DNA of 8,434 nt, taken from Bacteroidota bacterium (GTDB lineage: Bacteria > Bacteroidota > Ignavibacteria > Tepidaquicellales > Tepidaquicellaceae). The translations under genes and the position numbers were made by a program. Location of the stretch: positions 1 through 8,434 of the forward strand of contig JAEYVS010000188.1 in NCBI GenBank assembly GCA_023429265.1, written 5' to 3'. Below are positions 1-6,540 of this stretch, in pieces. The first letter of the stretch is position 1, and every line of letters starts with the position of its first letter. The notes under the pieces were generated by a model. The model was given only the letters and a program-made list of their open reading frames with translations, was not told the origin of the DNA and searched no databases.

Positions 1-1021
1 CGATCTTTAGCTCATTTTCTATCTGCTGCTTTTCAAGGTACTCCTCGAATAAGATCGAATTTTCTATGGATATTACTGATAGATTTATTATCGATTCCAG
101 AAATTCTATGTCTTCCGTTGTAAAACCTGATCTGTTCAGCTTATTCCCAAGACAGATAACATTGTCGAGCTTGCCATCATTAAAGGTAGGTACTATCAGC
201 GCGTAATTATTTTTTGCAAGGTATTGAATGAATTCATTCGGACAATCTTTAGTAATTACCACCGGGGCATTGAGTTCTTCCAGCTCTGACAGATCGAATT
301 TCTCGATATCAAAGACTTTTTTCTCATTTAATAATCTGAAATTTTCAGACCGGTATTTACTGAAGATCAGGAAGTCTTTGATGCCGAAATTTCCCAAAAG
401 CGTGTAGCTCAATAGCTTTATTATCTTGTCCCTGTTTACAACCGTTGAGTTAAATTCCTTGCCAAGTTCAAACAGTGATTTGAGCTGGTTAACCTTGTTA
501 CCCAGGGATAGGTTGAGTCTCTTTATTTCGTTAAACTTAATTGTATTCTCTATTGATGAAGCCGATAGGTTGAGCAGGGTCTCAAGGAATATAACCTCAT
601 TCTTATTTAAAACCTCATCACCTTCCTTCTGAGAGATTTTCTTCCCAAGACATAATACCCCAATAAGCTTTTTATCGAAATATATCTTGAAGAAGTTTAG
701 GAGCCCTTTACTTTCAAAATACTCCCTGTCGAGGTCATTTATGTCATTAACGCAGAATACCGGCTCTTTGGGCAGCGAAACTTCTATCCGTTTCTCCTCT
801 TCTCTTAGGCTGATGCCTTTTGATGATTCTACCGAATAAATCTCTTTTTCCCCGGCTTCTTCTTTAATTAACACCATACCTTTGGTGATAAGCATTTTCC
901 CCATAATACTAAGAAGGATATTGCCAAGTATGAAGCTCAGGTTAAGGTTGCTATTAATAAGCTGGGAGAACTCTATGAGTGAGTCCAGTTCGAGTTGTTT
1001 ATTTGATTCCTGTTGTGTCAT
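1..1021 (-). CDS. Tandem-GAF sensor protein, probable RsbU/SpoIIE-type PP2C phosphatase (3' end cut by window edge)
   Basis: The minus-strand frame is open from ATG at 1021 to the left edge, giving 340 visible residues with no stop. Two GAF-like alpha/beta modules can be read. The first spans about residues 10-160, with the strand-helix pattern ending in GVLCLGKK and a helix LETLLNLSASSIENT. The second spans about 180-325, with matching signatures NVICLGNK and FLESIINLSVISIENS. A helical linker of charged and aliphatic residues joins them. The last visible residues, EKQQIENELKI, resemble the signalling helix that leads into SpoIIE-type PP2C serine phosphatase domains (often EELKIAxxIQ). The missing part is therefore probably a phosphatase that dephosphorylates the STAS protein encoded upstream; this is inference, since no catalytic residue is visible. 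A GGDEF or histidine-kinase C-terminus is less likely given the neighbours. It starts 40 bp after the ATPase gene, which suggests one operon. No Shine-Dalgarno precedes the ATG, and no earlier start was found in frame. Confidence 0.8.
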   Translation of the reverse strand, partial: MTQQESNKQLELDSLIEFSQLINSNLNLSFILGNILLSIMGKMLITKGMVLIKEEAGEKEIYSVESSKGISLREEEKRIEVSLPKEPVFCVNDINDLDREYFESKGLLNFFKIYFDKKLIGVLCLGKKISQKEGDEVLNKNEVIFLETLLNLSASSIENTIKFNEIKRLNLSLGNKVNQLKSLFELGKEFNSTVVNRDKIIKLLSYTLLGNFGIKDFLIFSKYRSENFRLLNEKKVFDIEKFDLSELEELNAPVVITKDCPNEFIQYLAKNNYALIVPTFNDGKLDNVICLGNKLNRSGFTTEDIEFLESIINLSVISIENSILFEEYLEKQQIENELKI

Positions 1022-1061
1022 CCGGGAAATAGCAGGAAGTTTTAGTTGAGCTGTTAAGCTG

Positions 1062-1487
1062 TTAGGGTAAAAACTTTGTAAGTATCAGAGAGTTTATGTC
1101 GGGCTTTTTGTGAAGATATACTATGTCACTCATGAATTTTTTCATCAACGGGATTCCGAGACCGCCTACCTGGAAATTCTCGAAGTATTTATTCATATCA
1201 GGTTCATTTGCTTCATTGGGATTAAAGCTCTCACCGTGGTAATTAATGGTGATCTTTATTTGTCCGCTGTTTGTATCGACCTTAATTTCAATTTCTTCGG
1301 AATCGTTATGCTTATGTGTATACTTAATTATGTTAGTGCAGGCTTCATCCACCGATAGCACTATCTGGTTTGCCATAGTAGGATCAAACCCCATTTCGAG
1401 GGCTTTTTCCTCTACAAAGCTCCTTATCTGTGCCAGATTTTTTGTTGAGCTGTGAATCGTTATTTTATTATTGCCTCCCAAATTCAT
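1062..1487 (-). CDS. RsbW/SpoIIAB-like anti-sigma GHKL ATPase (serine kinase family)
   Basis: 141 residues, the usual size for RsbW/SpoIIAB-type proteins, which bind ATP, phosphorylate a STAS antagonist and sequester a sigma factor or other target. The N-box is clear at residues 46-52 (VDEACTN): Glu48 sits at the proposed catalytic base position and Asn52 at the Mg-binding position. The G2-type loop is GGLGIPLMKK (108-117). The G1 motif, normally D-x-G, reads NYHGESFNP (82-90). Gly85 is present but the Asp that contacts the adenine base is Tyr83, so ATP binding or kinase activity may be altered. The gene lies 12 bp after the STAS gene and 40 bp before the GAF protein, as in rsbV-rsbW-rsbU-type clusters. 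An ATG at 1494 is out of frame and meets a stop at once, so ATG at 1487 is the start. Family assignment is confident; the partner and the target are inferred. Confidence 0.88.
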   Translation of the reverse strand: MNLGGNNKITIHSSTKNLAQIRSFVEEKALEMGFDPTMANQIVLSVDEACTNIIKYTHKHNDSEEIEIKVDTNSGQIKITINYHGESFNPNEANEPDMNKYFENFQVGGLGIPLMKKFMSDIVYLHKKPDINSLILTKFLP

Positions 1488-1499
1488 TCGTTCATTATA

Positions 1500-1886
1500 T
1501 CATTCTTTTCCCCCGCCCGATGCGGTATCATTCGTATGTCCATTGTTAAATTTTTCCAGTGCTGCAGATTCTTCTTTATATATCTCAAATAATACAGGGA
1601 ATCCAAGCATGTCGAAAATATTGTAAATTTTGTCGCTCATATTGCTAAGTTTAATGTCCCCCTGGTTTTCCCGCATAGGCTCAATAAACGCCATAAATAC
1701 TCCCAATCCCGCGCTGCTGATATAGCTCAGTTTATCAAAATTAACCACCAGACGGTAATTTTTGTCATTTATCATGTCCTCAAAGCACTTTTCCAGTTCC
1801 GTGGACGTATGAGCGTCCAGGAATCCTTCCAGGTGCAGGACCGTTATTCCATCAGTCTTTTTAAGCTGGATGTTAAACTCTTCCAT
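1500..1886 (-). CDS. STAS-domain anti-anti-sigma factor (RsbV/SpoIIAA-like)
   Basis: 128 residues, slightly longer than SpoIIAA/RsbV (roughly 110-117). The STAS fold occupies about residues 4-107: strand TVLHLEGFLDAHTSTELE, then VVNFDKLSYISSAGLGVFM, then MSDKIYNIFDMLGFPVLFEIY. The motif ISSAGLG (56-62) places Ser58 at the position of the phosphorylated serine of SpoIIAA, followed by Ala rather than Ser/Thr. Such proteins bind the anti-sigma kinase when unphosphorylated and release its target. The last 14 or so residues are a polar, Gly/Asn-rich tail (NGHTNDTASGGGKE) that is probably disordered. It is the first gene of the minus-strand cluster, 12 bp ahead of the ATPase gene, so its promoter should lie in the divergent gap upstream. 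No strong ribosome-binding site precedes ATG at 1886. Family call is secure; the regulated target is unknown. Confidence 0.92.
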   Translation of the reverse strand: MEEFNIQLKKTDGITVLHLEGFLDAHTSTELEKCFEDMINDKNYRLVVNFDKLSYISSAGLGVFMAFIEPMRENQGDIKLSNMSDKIYNIFDMLGFPVLFEIYKEESAALEKFNNGHTNDTASGGGKE

Positions 1887-1942
1887 TCTTAACTTGTTAT
1901 TTGAGTTATATATTGAGCCTCAAAATAACAACAATCAACTAC

Positions 1943-2021
1943 ATATTCTATGCTAAATACCAATATTTTGTTCATTCCCTGGATTTGTTTGCGGCAAAGT
2001 ACTTCAAATTCCATAGAATAT
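1943..2021. promoter_or_regulatory. Divergent intergenic region with perfect 10-bp inverted repeat
   Basis: The gap between the STAS gene and anmK contains ATATTCTATG (1943-1952) and its exact reverse complement CATAGAATAT (2012-2021), 59 bp apart. Read outward, the same string CATAGAATAT therefore faces each gene, about 57 bp upstream of the STAS start and about 33 bp upstream of the ATG at 2054. This could be a pair of -10-type promoter elements or a two-site operator. The arrangement is seen directly; the role is inferred, and no good -35 partner was found on either strand. Confidence 0.35.
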
Positions 2022-2024
2022 AAT
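2019..2024 (+). promoter_or_regulatory. Possible -10 hexamer for the anmK operon
   Basis: An exact TATAAT overlaps the right arm of the 10-bp inverted repeat. A start site about 7 bp downstream would fall near 2031, leaving a leader of about 23 nt before ATG 2054 but essentially none before ATG 2033. No TTGACA-like -35 lies at 16-18 bp spacing, so in this AT-rich gap it may be chance. Confidence 0.25.
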
Positions 2025-2053
2025 TCGTATTAATGGTATATTTGTTGCATTCG

Positions 2054-3220
2054 ATGAAAAAGTACATAGATTTAATAAATAAAGAAAAGAAGCTGATTAT
2101 TGGTGCTTTGTCCGGGACTTCAGTTGATGCGGTAGATGTGGTTCTAGCTGAGATTAAAGGAAATGGTGAATCCACCGAAATAAGTATCCTGAATTTCGAT
2201 TCGTTTCCAATTCCACGAGATATTAAAGATTTTGTTCTGGAAAATTCCGATAATAACACGGCATCCCTCCGTAATATCAGCCAGCTGAATTTCCTTTTGG
2301 GCAATCTATTCGCTGATAAAATTTTGGATTTCCTGAAGAATAATGATCTGAATGCAAAAGATATTGATCTGATCGGTTCGCACGGACAAACTGTCCACCA
2401 TATTCCTAAGCCGGAAGATTTGTTTGGTTACAATATTAAATCCACTTTACAAATAAGTGATCCGTCTGTCATTGCGAATAAAACCGGTATCATAACCATC
2501 GGGGATTTCCGGACTGCGGACATGGCTCTCGGTGGACAGGGAGCCCCCCTCGTTCCTTACCTGGATTATATTTTATTTAAAAGCAGTGAAAAGAAAAGGC
2601 TGCTCATAAACATTGGCGGCATCTCAAATGTCACATTCATTCCCAAAGACGGGGAGCCAACTGCTTTTGACACGGGACCGGGGAATATGGTCATCGATCG
2701 TCTGATGAAGGAGTTCTTTGACAAACCTTTTGATGATAACGGCTCCATTGCGGCAAGCGGTAAAGTAAACGAGAAGCTGTTTGAAAATCTGAAGAGGTTC
2801 GATAATTATTATAATGCCGAGCCTCCTAAATCAACTGGGCGCGAGTTTTACGGTGAAAGCTTCGTCGAATACATAATTTCCGTAGCGCACGATGTATCGA
2901 ATGAAGATATCATCCGAACAGTGACTGATTACACAGCATTTACGATACATTACAATGTGGATAAGTTCGTAAAAGTAAAGCCGGATGAAATTCTCGTCAG
3001 TGGCGGCGGCGCGAATAATAAATTCCTTATGGGTGTTCTCAAGGAATATTTTGGAGTCGAAGTAAAACCGCTCGAAGAAAACGGAATAACGCCGGATAAT
3101 AAAGAAGCAGTTCTCTTCGCTTTTTTGGCGAATGAAACAATTAATGGAAATCCGTCGAATGTCCCTGGAATCTCCGGCGCGGAACGGCCTGCGGTACTTG
3201 GTAAAATTTGTTTAGTGTAA
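2054..3220 (+). CDS. anmK: Anhydro-N-acetylmuramic acid kinase
   Basis: AnmK hydrolyses and phosphorylates 1,6-anhydro-MurNAc to MurNAc-6-phosphate with ATP in the cytoplasm, returning cell-wall turnover products to metabolism. From ATG 2054 the protein has 388 residues (E. coli AnmK about 370). The family motifs appear in order: phosphate-binding GALSGTSVDAVD (17-28), SHGQT (109-113), DFRTADMALGGQGAPLVP (151-168, with Asp156 at the expected catalytic Asp position), INIGGISN (185-192), FDTGPGN (205-211), KSTGREFYG (259-267), SGGGANN (316-322) and the C-terminal SGAERPAVLGKI. The first motif has Ala26 where Gly is usual. An in-frame ATG at 2033 would add seven residues; 2054 is preferred because it starts with the typical MKKY and leaves room for a leader. 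It is the first gene of the plus-strand cluster, ending 9 bp before the SDR gene. No MurNAc-6P etherase (murQ) is in the window. Confidence 0.95.
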   Translation: MKKYIDLINKEKKLIIGALSGTSVDAVDVVLAEIKGNGESTEISILNFDSFPIPRDIKDFVLENSDNNTASLRNISQLNFLLGNLFADKILDFLKNNDLNAKDIDLIGSHGQTVHHIPKPEDLFGYNIKSTLQISDPSVIANKTGIITIGDFRTADMALGGQGAPLVPYLDYILFKSSEKKRLLINIGGISNVTFIPKDGEPTAFDTGPGNMVIDRLMKEFFDKPFDDNGSIAASGKVNEKLFENLKRFDNYYNAEPPKSTGREFYGESFVEYIISVAHDVSNEDIIRTVTDYTAFTIHYNVDKFVKVKPDEILVSGGGANNKFLMGVLKEYFGVEVKPLEENGITPDNKEAVLFAFLANETINGNPSNVPGISGAERPAVLGKICLV

Positions 3221-3229
3221 TAATTTTAA

Positions 3230-3961
3230 ATGAGCGATAAAAAAATAGCGATAGTAACAGGCGGTACGGGTGCTCTCGGTAGAGCCATAGTACACAGGCT
3301 TGCCTCTGAAGGTATAAAAGTCTATGTCCCGTCGATTACGATGGAGGAGTTCAAAGCCATATTCGACCGTTCGCAGGATCTATCGGAAGATGTACCCGAC
3401 ATTAAATCCATCTTCAGCTTCGTCTGTGATGCATTGGATGAATCATCTGTCATCGACTTTGTCGACAGTGTCTCTAAACTCGAAGGCGGCAGGATCGATT
3501 ACCTGATTAATACAGTTGGCGGCATTCATCCTAAAGTACAGATCTCTGATATGGATACAGCTTTGCTTGATATAATGTATGATCTGAATTTTAAGTCGAC
3601 ATTTTGGTTCTCGCGCGAAGTTCTGAAAAGAATGAAGGTTACAGGTTACGGACGCATAATTTCAATTGGAGCTATAGCAGCTCTCGAACCGTCTCCCGGC
3701 GTTTTTGCGTACTCAATGGCAAAAGCAGGAGTAATAAATCTTATGGATACGATTTCAGCAGAAAATAAAGATTCTGACATTCGCGCCAATACCATAATCC
3801 CAAGTATACTCGATACTCCCGCTAACAGGGAATGGGGAAGTGAAGATGACATTAAAACCTGGGTAAAACCGGAAAACATTGCAGAGATAATTTACTCGTT
3901 CTTACAGGACAGTTTTAACGAAGTCCGCCAAAGCACAATTAAAGTCTACGGCAGATATTAA
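3230..3961 (+). CDS. Short-chain dehydrogenase/reductase, dihydropteridine-reductase-like
   Basis: 243 residues, a classical-length NAD(P)-dependent SDR. The nucleotide-binding TGGTGALG lies at 10-17, the NNAG-equivalent NTVGG at 94-98, catalytic Asn120 in DLNFKS, and the YxxxK pair Tyr161/Lys165 in YSMAK. The usual catalytic Ser 13 residues before the Tyr is Ala148, in GAIAAL. That feature, the following PSPG and the later ILDTPANR (193-200) match, from memory, the pattern of eukaryotic quinonoid dihydropteridine reductase (GAKAAL, YGMAK, LDTPMNR). Ala at this position thus marks a subfamily rather than decay. The substrate is not identifiable; bacterial relatives are usually annotated only as SDR oxidoreductases or 3-oxoacyl-ACP reductases. 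It starts 9 bp after anmK, so co-transcription is likely. Loss of Ser argues against routine annotation as a keto-reductase. Confidence 0.88.
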   Translation: MSDKKIAIVTGGTGALGRAIVHRLASEGIKVYVPSITMEEFKAIFDRSQDLSEDVPDIKSIFSFVCDALDESSVIDFVDSVSKLEGGRIDYLINTVGGIHPKVQISDMDTALLDIMYDLNFKSTFWFSREVLKRMKVTGYGRIISIGAIAALEPSPGVFAYSMAKAGVINLMDTISAENKDSDIRANTIIPSILDTPANREWGSEDDIKTWVKPENIAEIIYSFLQDSFNEVRQSTIKVYGRY

Positions 3962-4002
3962 TACAATAATAAAATCAAATTAGAAAAAATAAATAATCAA
4001 CA

Positions 4003-5064
4003 TTGGAAAAGAATCCAAATTTAAAAGTAGTGGTCACCGGTGGAGCAGGTTTCCTCGGTTTCCACATAAATCAAAAGATCGGTGAAATTACCGACCCGAA
4101 AAATTCTACATTCTTTGATATAGCAGAGTTTCCTCCGGGAGAATACAATCCTGAAATAAAATGCATCTATGGTGATGTGCGCGACGCAAAGCAAATGGAT
4201 GAAATGATGAAGGATGTGGACGTGGTCATTCACTGTGCTGCAGCGCTGCCTCTATGGAAAAAGAAGGACATTTACGAAACAAACGTAGGTGGTACACGCA
4301 TCGTGATGGAAAGTTCTCTTAAAAATAAGGTCAATCGTGTAATTCATATTTCCTCTACGGCAGTTTACGGTGTACCGGATGTTCACCCGCTTTATGAATA
4401 TCATAACCGTGTTGGCGTTGGTCCTTACGGAGAAAGCAAAGTCCAGGCAGAAGAAGTATGCGAGGAATACCGCGCGAAAGGACTTCCCATCTGTATCCTT
4501 CGTCCTAAGAGCTTTATCGGTACCGCAAGGCTTGGCGTGTTTCAGATTTTATATGATTGGGTAGAGTCAGGTGTAAAGATCCCTATTATAGGAAATGGAA
4601 AGAACCGGTATCAGTTATTCGAAGTGGAAGATCTTGTTGATGCTATTTTACTCGGTTCGACACTTCCGCTCGAAAAGATTAACGATACTTTCAATGTGGG
4701 AGCAAAAGAGTTCAAGACCGTCCGTGAAGACGTAGGCGCGATGTGTGAATATGCGGGAACGGGCTCCCGGGTAATGGGTACGCCTTCGTGGCTTGTAAAG
4801 CCTGCGCTGAGCTTATTCGAAAAGCTAGGCATCTCACCTCTGTACAAATGGATCTACGGTACAGCTGATACGGATTCATTCGTATCGATTGAAAAAGCAG
4901 AGCAGCAGCTGGGATGGAATCCGAAGTATTCTAATTCAGACGCGCTCATTCGCTCATATCAGTGGTATCTCGACAATAAGGATAAGATACAGCAGGGTAC
5001 AGGTGTTACGCACAGGATTGCATGGAAGCAGGGTATTCTCAGCTTCTTCAAAAAGTTTTTATAA
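4003..5064 (+). CDS. Extended SDR, NAD-dependent epimerase/dehydratase family (TTG start)
   Basis: 353 residues with a Rossmann fold of the extended SDR type. TGGAGFLG (12-19) binds dinucleotide, and acidic Asp39 at the end of the second strand suggests NAD(H). GDVRD (57-61), HCAAAL (77-82), NVGGT (94-98), HISSTAVYG (115-123), Tyr142/Lys146 in YGESK and LRPKSFIG (166-173) complete the active-site pattern. Relatives include nucleotide-sugar epimerases, 3-beta-hydroxysteroid-type dehydrogenases and sterol/lipid-modifying enzymes; the sequence does not decide among them. The C-terminus is basic and aromatic (ILSFFKKFL) and could be an amphipathic membrane-touching helix. The start is TTG at 4003: an in-frame TAA at 3994 excludes anything earlier except non-canonical codons, and the next candidate, GTG at 4030, would delete the first beta-strand. 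The gene follows the SDR after 41 bp of A-rich DNA and precedes the aldehyde dehydrogenase by 21 bp. Confidence 0.88.
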   Translation: MEKNPNLKVVVTGGAGFLGFHINQKIGEITDPKNSTFFDIAEFPPGEYNPEIKCIYGDVRDAKQMDEMMKDVDVVIHCAAALPLWKKKDIYETNVGGTRIVMESSLKNKVNRVIHISSTAVYGVPDVHPLYEYHNRVGVGPYGESKVQAEEVCEEYRAKGLPICILRPKSFIGTARLGVFQILYDWVESGVKIPIIGNGKNRYQLFEVEDLVDAILLGSTLPLEKINDTFNVGAKEFKTVREDVGAMCEYAGTGSRVMGTPSWLVKPALSLFEKLGISPLYKWIYGTADTDSFVSIEKAEQQLGWNPKYSNSDALIRSYQWYLDNKDKIQQGTGVTHRIAWKQGILSFFKKFL

Positions 5065-5085
5065 TCTAAATCTTAAAAGTACATA

Positions 5086-6456
5086 ATGAAACAGAAGTTC
5101 ATAATCGATATCAATCCGTCAACGGGTGAACTGATAGAGAAAATTAAATGCTCATCGAGTGGTGAAATTGCCTCTGCGGTAAAGCTTGCCAGAAAATCTC
5201 TCAAAGTATGGAGCAATACTCCATTCAAAAAGCGTGCTGCAGCGATGAAAAAGATTGCTGATGACCTGCACAAAAACCGTGAGAAGATAGGAAAGCTCGT
5301 TACTATGGAAATGGGAAAGACTTATAAATCGGCAGTAGGTGAAACTATTGGTTCTTCGTATGGTATTAAGGAACATATAAAACTCGCTGAAGAAGCTTAT
5401 AAAACTGAAATTCATAAGGAAGAAGACCTCACTACAGAACTCCATCGCGTTCCTGTCGGTGTCGTGGGCGTCATTACTCCCTGGAATTTTCCGGTGGGTA
5501 TGCCTGAATCACTACTGACTCCGGCAATCCTTGCAGGTAATGCTGTTGTATTCAAGCCTTCAGAAAATACACCTTTAACAGGAAAAGCAATTTATGAAAT
5601 ATATAATAAGCACCTCCCTAAAGGTGTGATAAATCTATTGCAGGGCGCGGGTGAAGTAGGAGACGCGCTCGTTAATTCCGATATTGATATGGTTGGATTC
5701 GTTGGTTCACAGGCTGTCGGAAAAAAGATAATGGAAGCTTCGTCGAAAAAGCTCAATAGGCTGGTACTCGAACTCGGCGGAAAAGACCCGATGATTGTAT
5801 TAAAAGATGCAGACCTCAAAAAAGCTGCCGGGTATGCTGTAAATGGCTCGCTTAGAAATTCAGGACAGGTTTGCGTTTCAATAGAAAGAATATATGTAGA
5901 TGAAAAAGTAGCTGATAAATTCGAGAAGCTTGTTCTTGAAGGTGTTAAAAACTTCAAAGTTGGAGATGGATTCGATGAAAACTCTGATATGGGTCCTATG
6001 GTAAATAAAACCCAGCGTGACCACGTCATCAGCCAGGTAGAAGAAGCTCAGAAAAAAGGCGCAAAACTCCTTTTCGGCGGTAATGGCATTGATAAGGACG
6101 GTTTCTTTATGGAACCTACGGTACTTACAAATTTGAAAGATACCCACGATATTATGGTCAGGGAAACCTTTGGACCCGTTGTGTGCATCCAGAAGGTTAA
6201 GAACGAAGAAGAAGCGCTCCAAAAAGCTAATAACTCTACATTCGGTCTTGGTGCTACTATCTGGACTAAGAACGCTAAAAAAGGAAAAGAGCTTGCCCGC
6301 AGGATCGAATCAGGTATGATAGGCGTAAATCAGGGCATCGGAGGCGTATCAGGTACCCCCTGGGTCGGCATTAAGCAGAGCGGCTTCGGCTACCTCGGCT
6401 CCATCGATGGAATGCGCCAGTTCACCGTCCCAAAGAAAATTTCCTACAGAGACTGA
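5086..6456 (+). CDS. NAD(P)-dependent aldehyde dehydrogenase (succinate-semialdehyde dehydrogenase-like)
   Basis: 456 residues, typical of the soluble ALDH superfamily, which oxidises aldehydes to carboxylic acids. All catalytic landmarks are present: EMGKT (75-79), ITPWNFP (130-136) with Asn134, VFKPSE (155-160) with the cofactor-binding Lys157, GFVGSQAVG (204-212), general-base Glu229 in LELGGKDP, nucleophile Cys263 in NSGQVC, ETFGPVV and the C-terminal GMIGVN. Overall length and the N-terminal INPSTGE resemble succinate-semialdehyde and related medium-chain aldehyde dehydrogenases, but the substrate cannot be fixed from motifs. It is the last gene of the plus-strand cluster, 21 bp after the epimerase. 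Its product may act on an aldehyde linked to the two upstream oxidoreductases, which is inference from position only. It appears complete and functional. The stop at 6454-6456 lies directly before a palindromic repeat. Confidence 0.93.
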   Translation: MKQKFIIDINPSTGELIEKIKCSSSGEIASAVKLARKSLKVWSNTPFKKRAAAMKKIADDLHKNREKIGKLVTMEMGKTYKSAVGETIGSSYGIKEHIKLAEEAYKTEIHKEEDLTTELHRVPVGVVGVITPWNFPVGMPESLLTPAILAGNAVVFKPSENTPLTGKAIYEIYNKHLPKGVINLLQGAGEVGDALVNSDIDMVGFVGSQAVGKKIMEASSKKLNRLVLELGGKDPMIVLKDADLKKAAGYAVNGSLRNSGQVCVSIERIYVDEKVADKFEKLVLEGVKNFKVGDGFDENSDMGPMVNKTQRDHVISQVEEAQKKGAKLLFGGNGIDKDGFFMEPTVLTNLKDTHDIMVRETFGPVVCIQKVKNEEEALQKANNSTFGLGATIWTKNAKKGKELARRIESGMIGVNQGIGGVSGTPWVGIKQSGFGYLGSIDGMRQFTVPKKISYRD

Positions 6457-6460
6457 ATAT

Positions 6461-6504
6461 GTCATTGCGAGGAGTTCCGATGTAAATCGGAACGACGAAG
6501 CAAT
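6461..6504. repeat. Palindromic dispersed-repeat-like element (CATTGCGAGGAG...CGACGAAGCAAT type)
   Basis: The core is a perfect 8-bp hairpin, GTTCCGAT (6474-6481) and ATCGGAAC (6486-6493) with loop GTAA. An outer pair, ATTGC (6464-6468) and GCAAT (6500-6504), is separated from it by GAGGA and GACGAA internal loops. I recall the flanking strings CATTGCGAGGAG and CGACGAAGCAATC as a widespread intergenic repeat in diverse bacterial genomes; this is memory, not a search. It sits 4 bp after the ALDH stop and lacks a T-run, so it is not a classical terminator, though it could slow RNA polymerase or protect the 3' end. Confidence 0.7.
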
Positions 6505-6540
6505 CCCCGTACTATTAACATCATCTAATTACTTCCCAGC

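Noticed and set aside
426..632. Plus-strand frame of 68 codons inside the GAF protein gene
   Set aside because: The minus-strand frame is open over the whole 1021 bp and encodes two GAF modules; the plus frame is a shadow.
1110..1455. Plus-strand frames across the ATPase gene
   Set aside because: They are the complement of a well-supported RsbW-like gene and give no domain.
1472..1478. GGGAGGC as a Shine-Dalgarno for a later ATPase start
   Set aside because: No ATG, GTG or TTG lies in frame at a suitable distance after it; it encodes Gly-Gly near the N-terminus.
1706..1736. STAS protein lacking its phosphorylation site
   Set aside because: In ISSAGLG the second Ser (residue 58) aligns with the phosphoserine of SpoIIAA; only the following residue is changed to Ala.
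3656..3700. SDR as an inactivated enzyme because the catalytic Ser is missing
   Set aside because: The Ala at this position together with YSMAK and LDTPANR matches the active dihydropteridine-reductase pattern.
5592..6222. Long minus-strand reading frames (145 and 114 codons) opposite the aldehyde dehydrogenase gene
   Set aside because: They lie wholly inside a gene with all ALDH motifs, show low-complexity Ser/Phe/Ile-rich protein typical of antisense frames, and have no recognisable domain.
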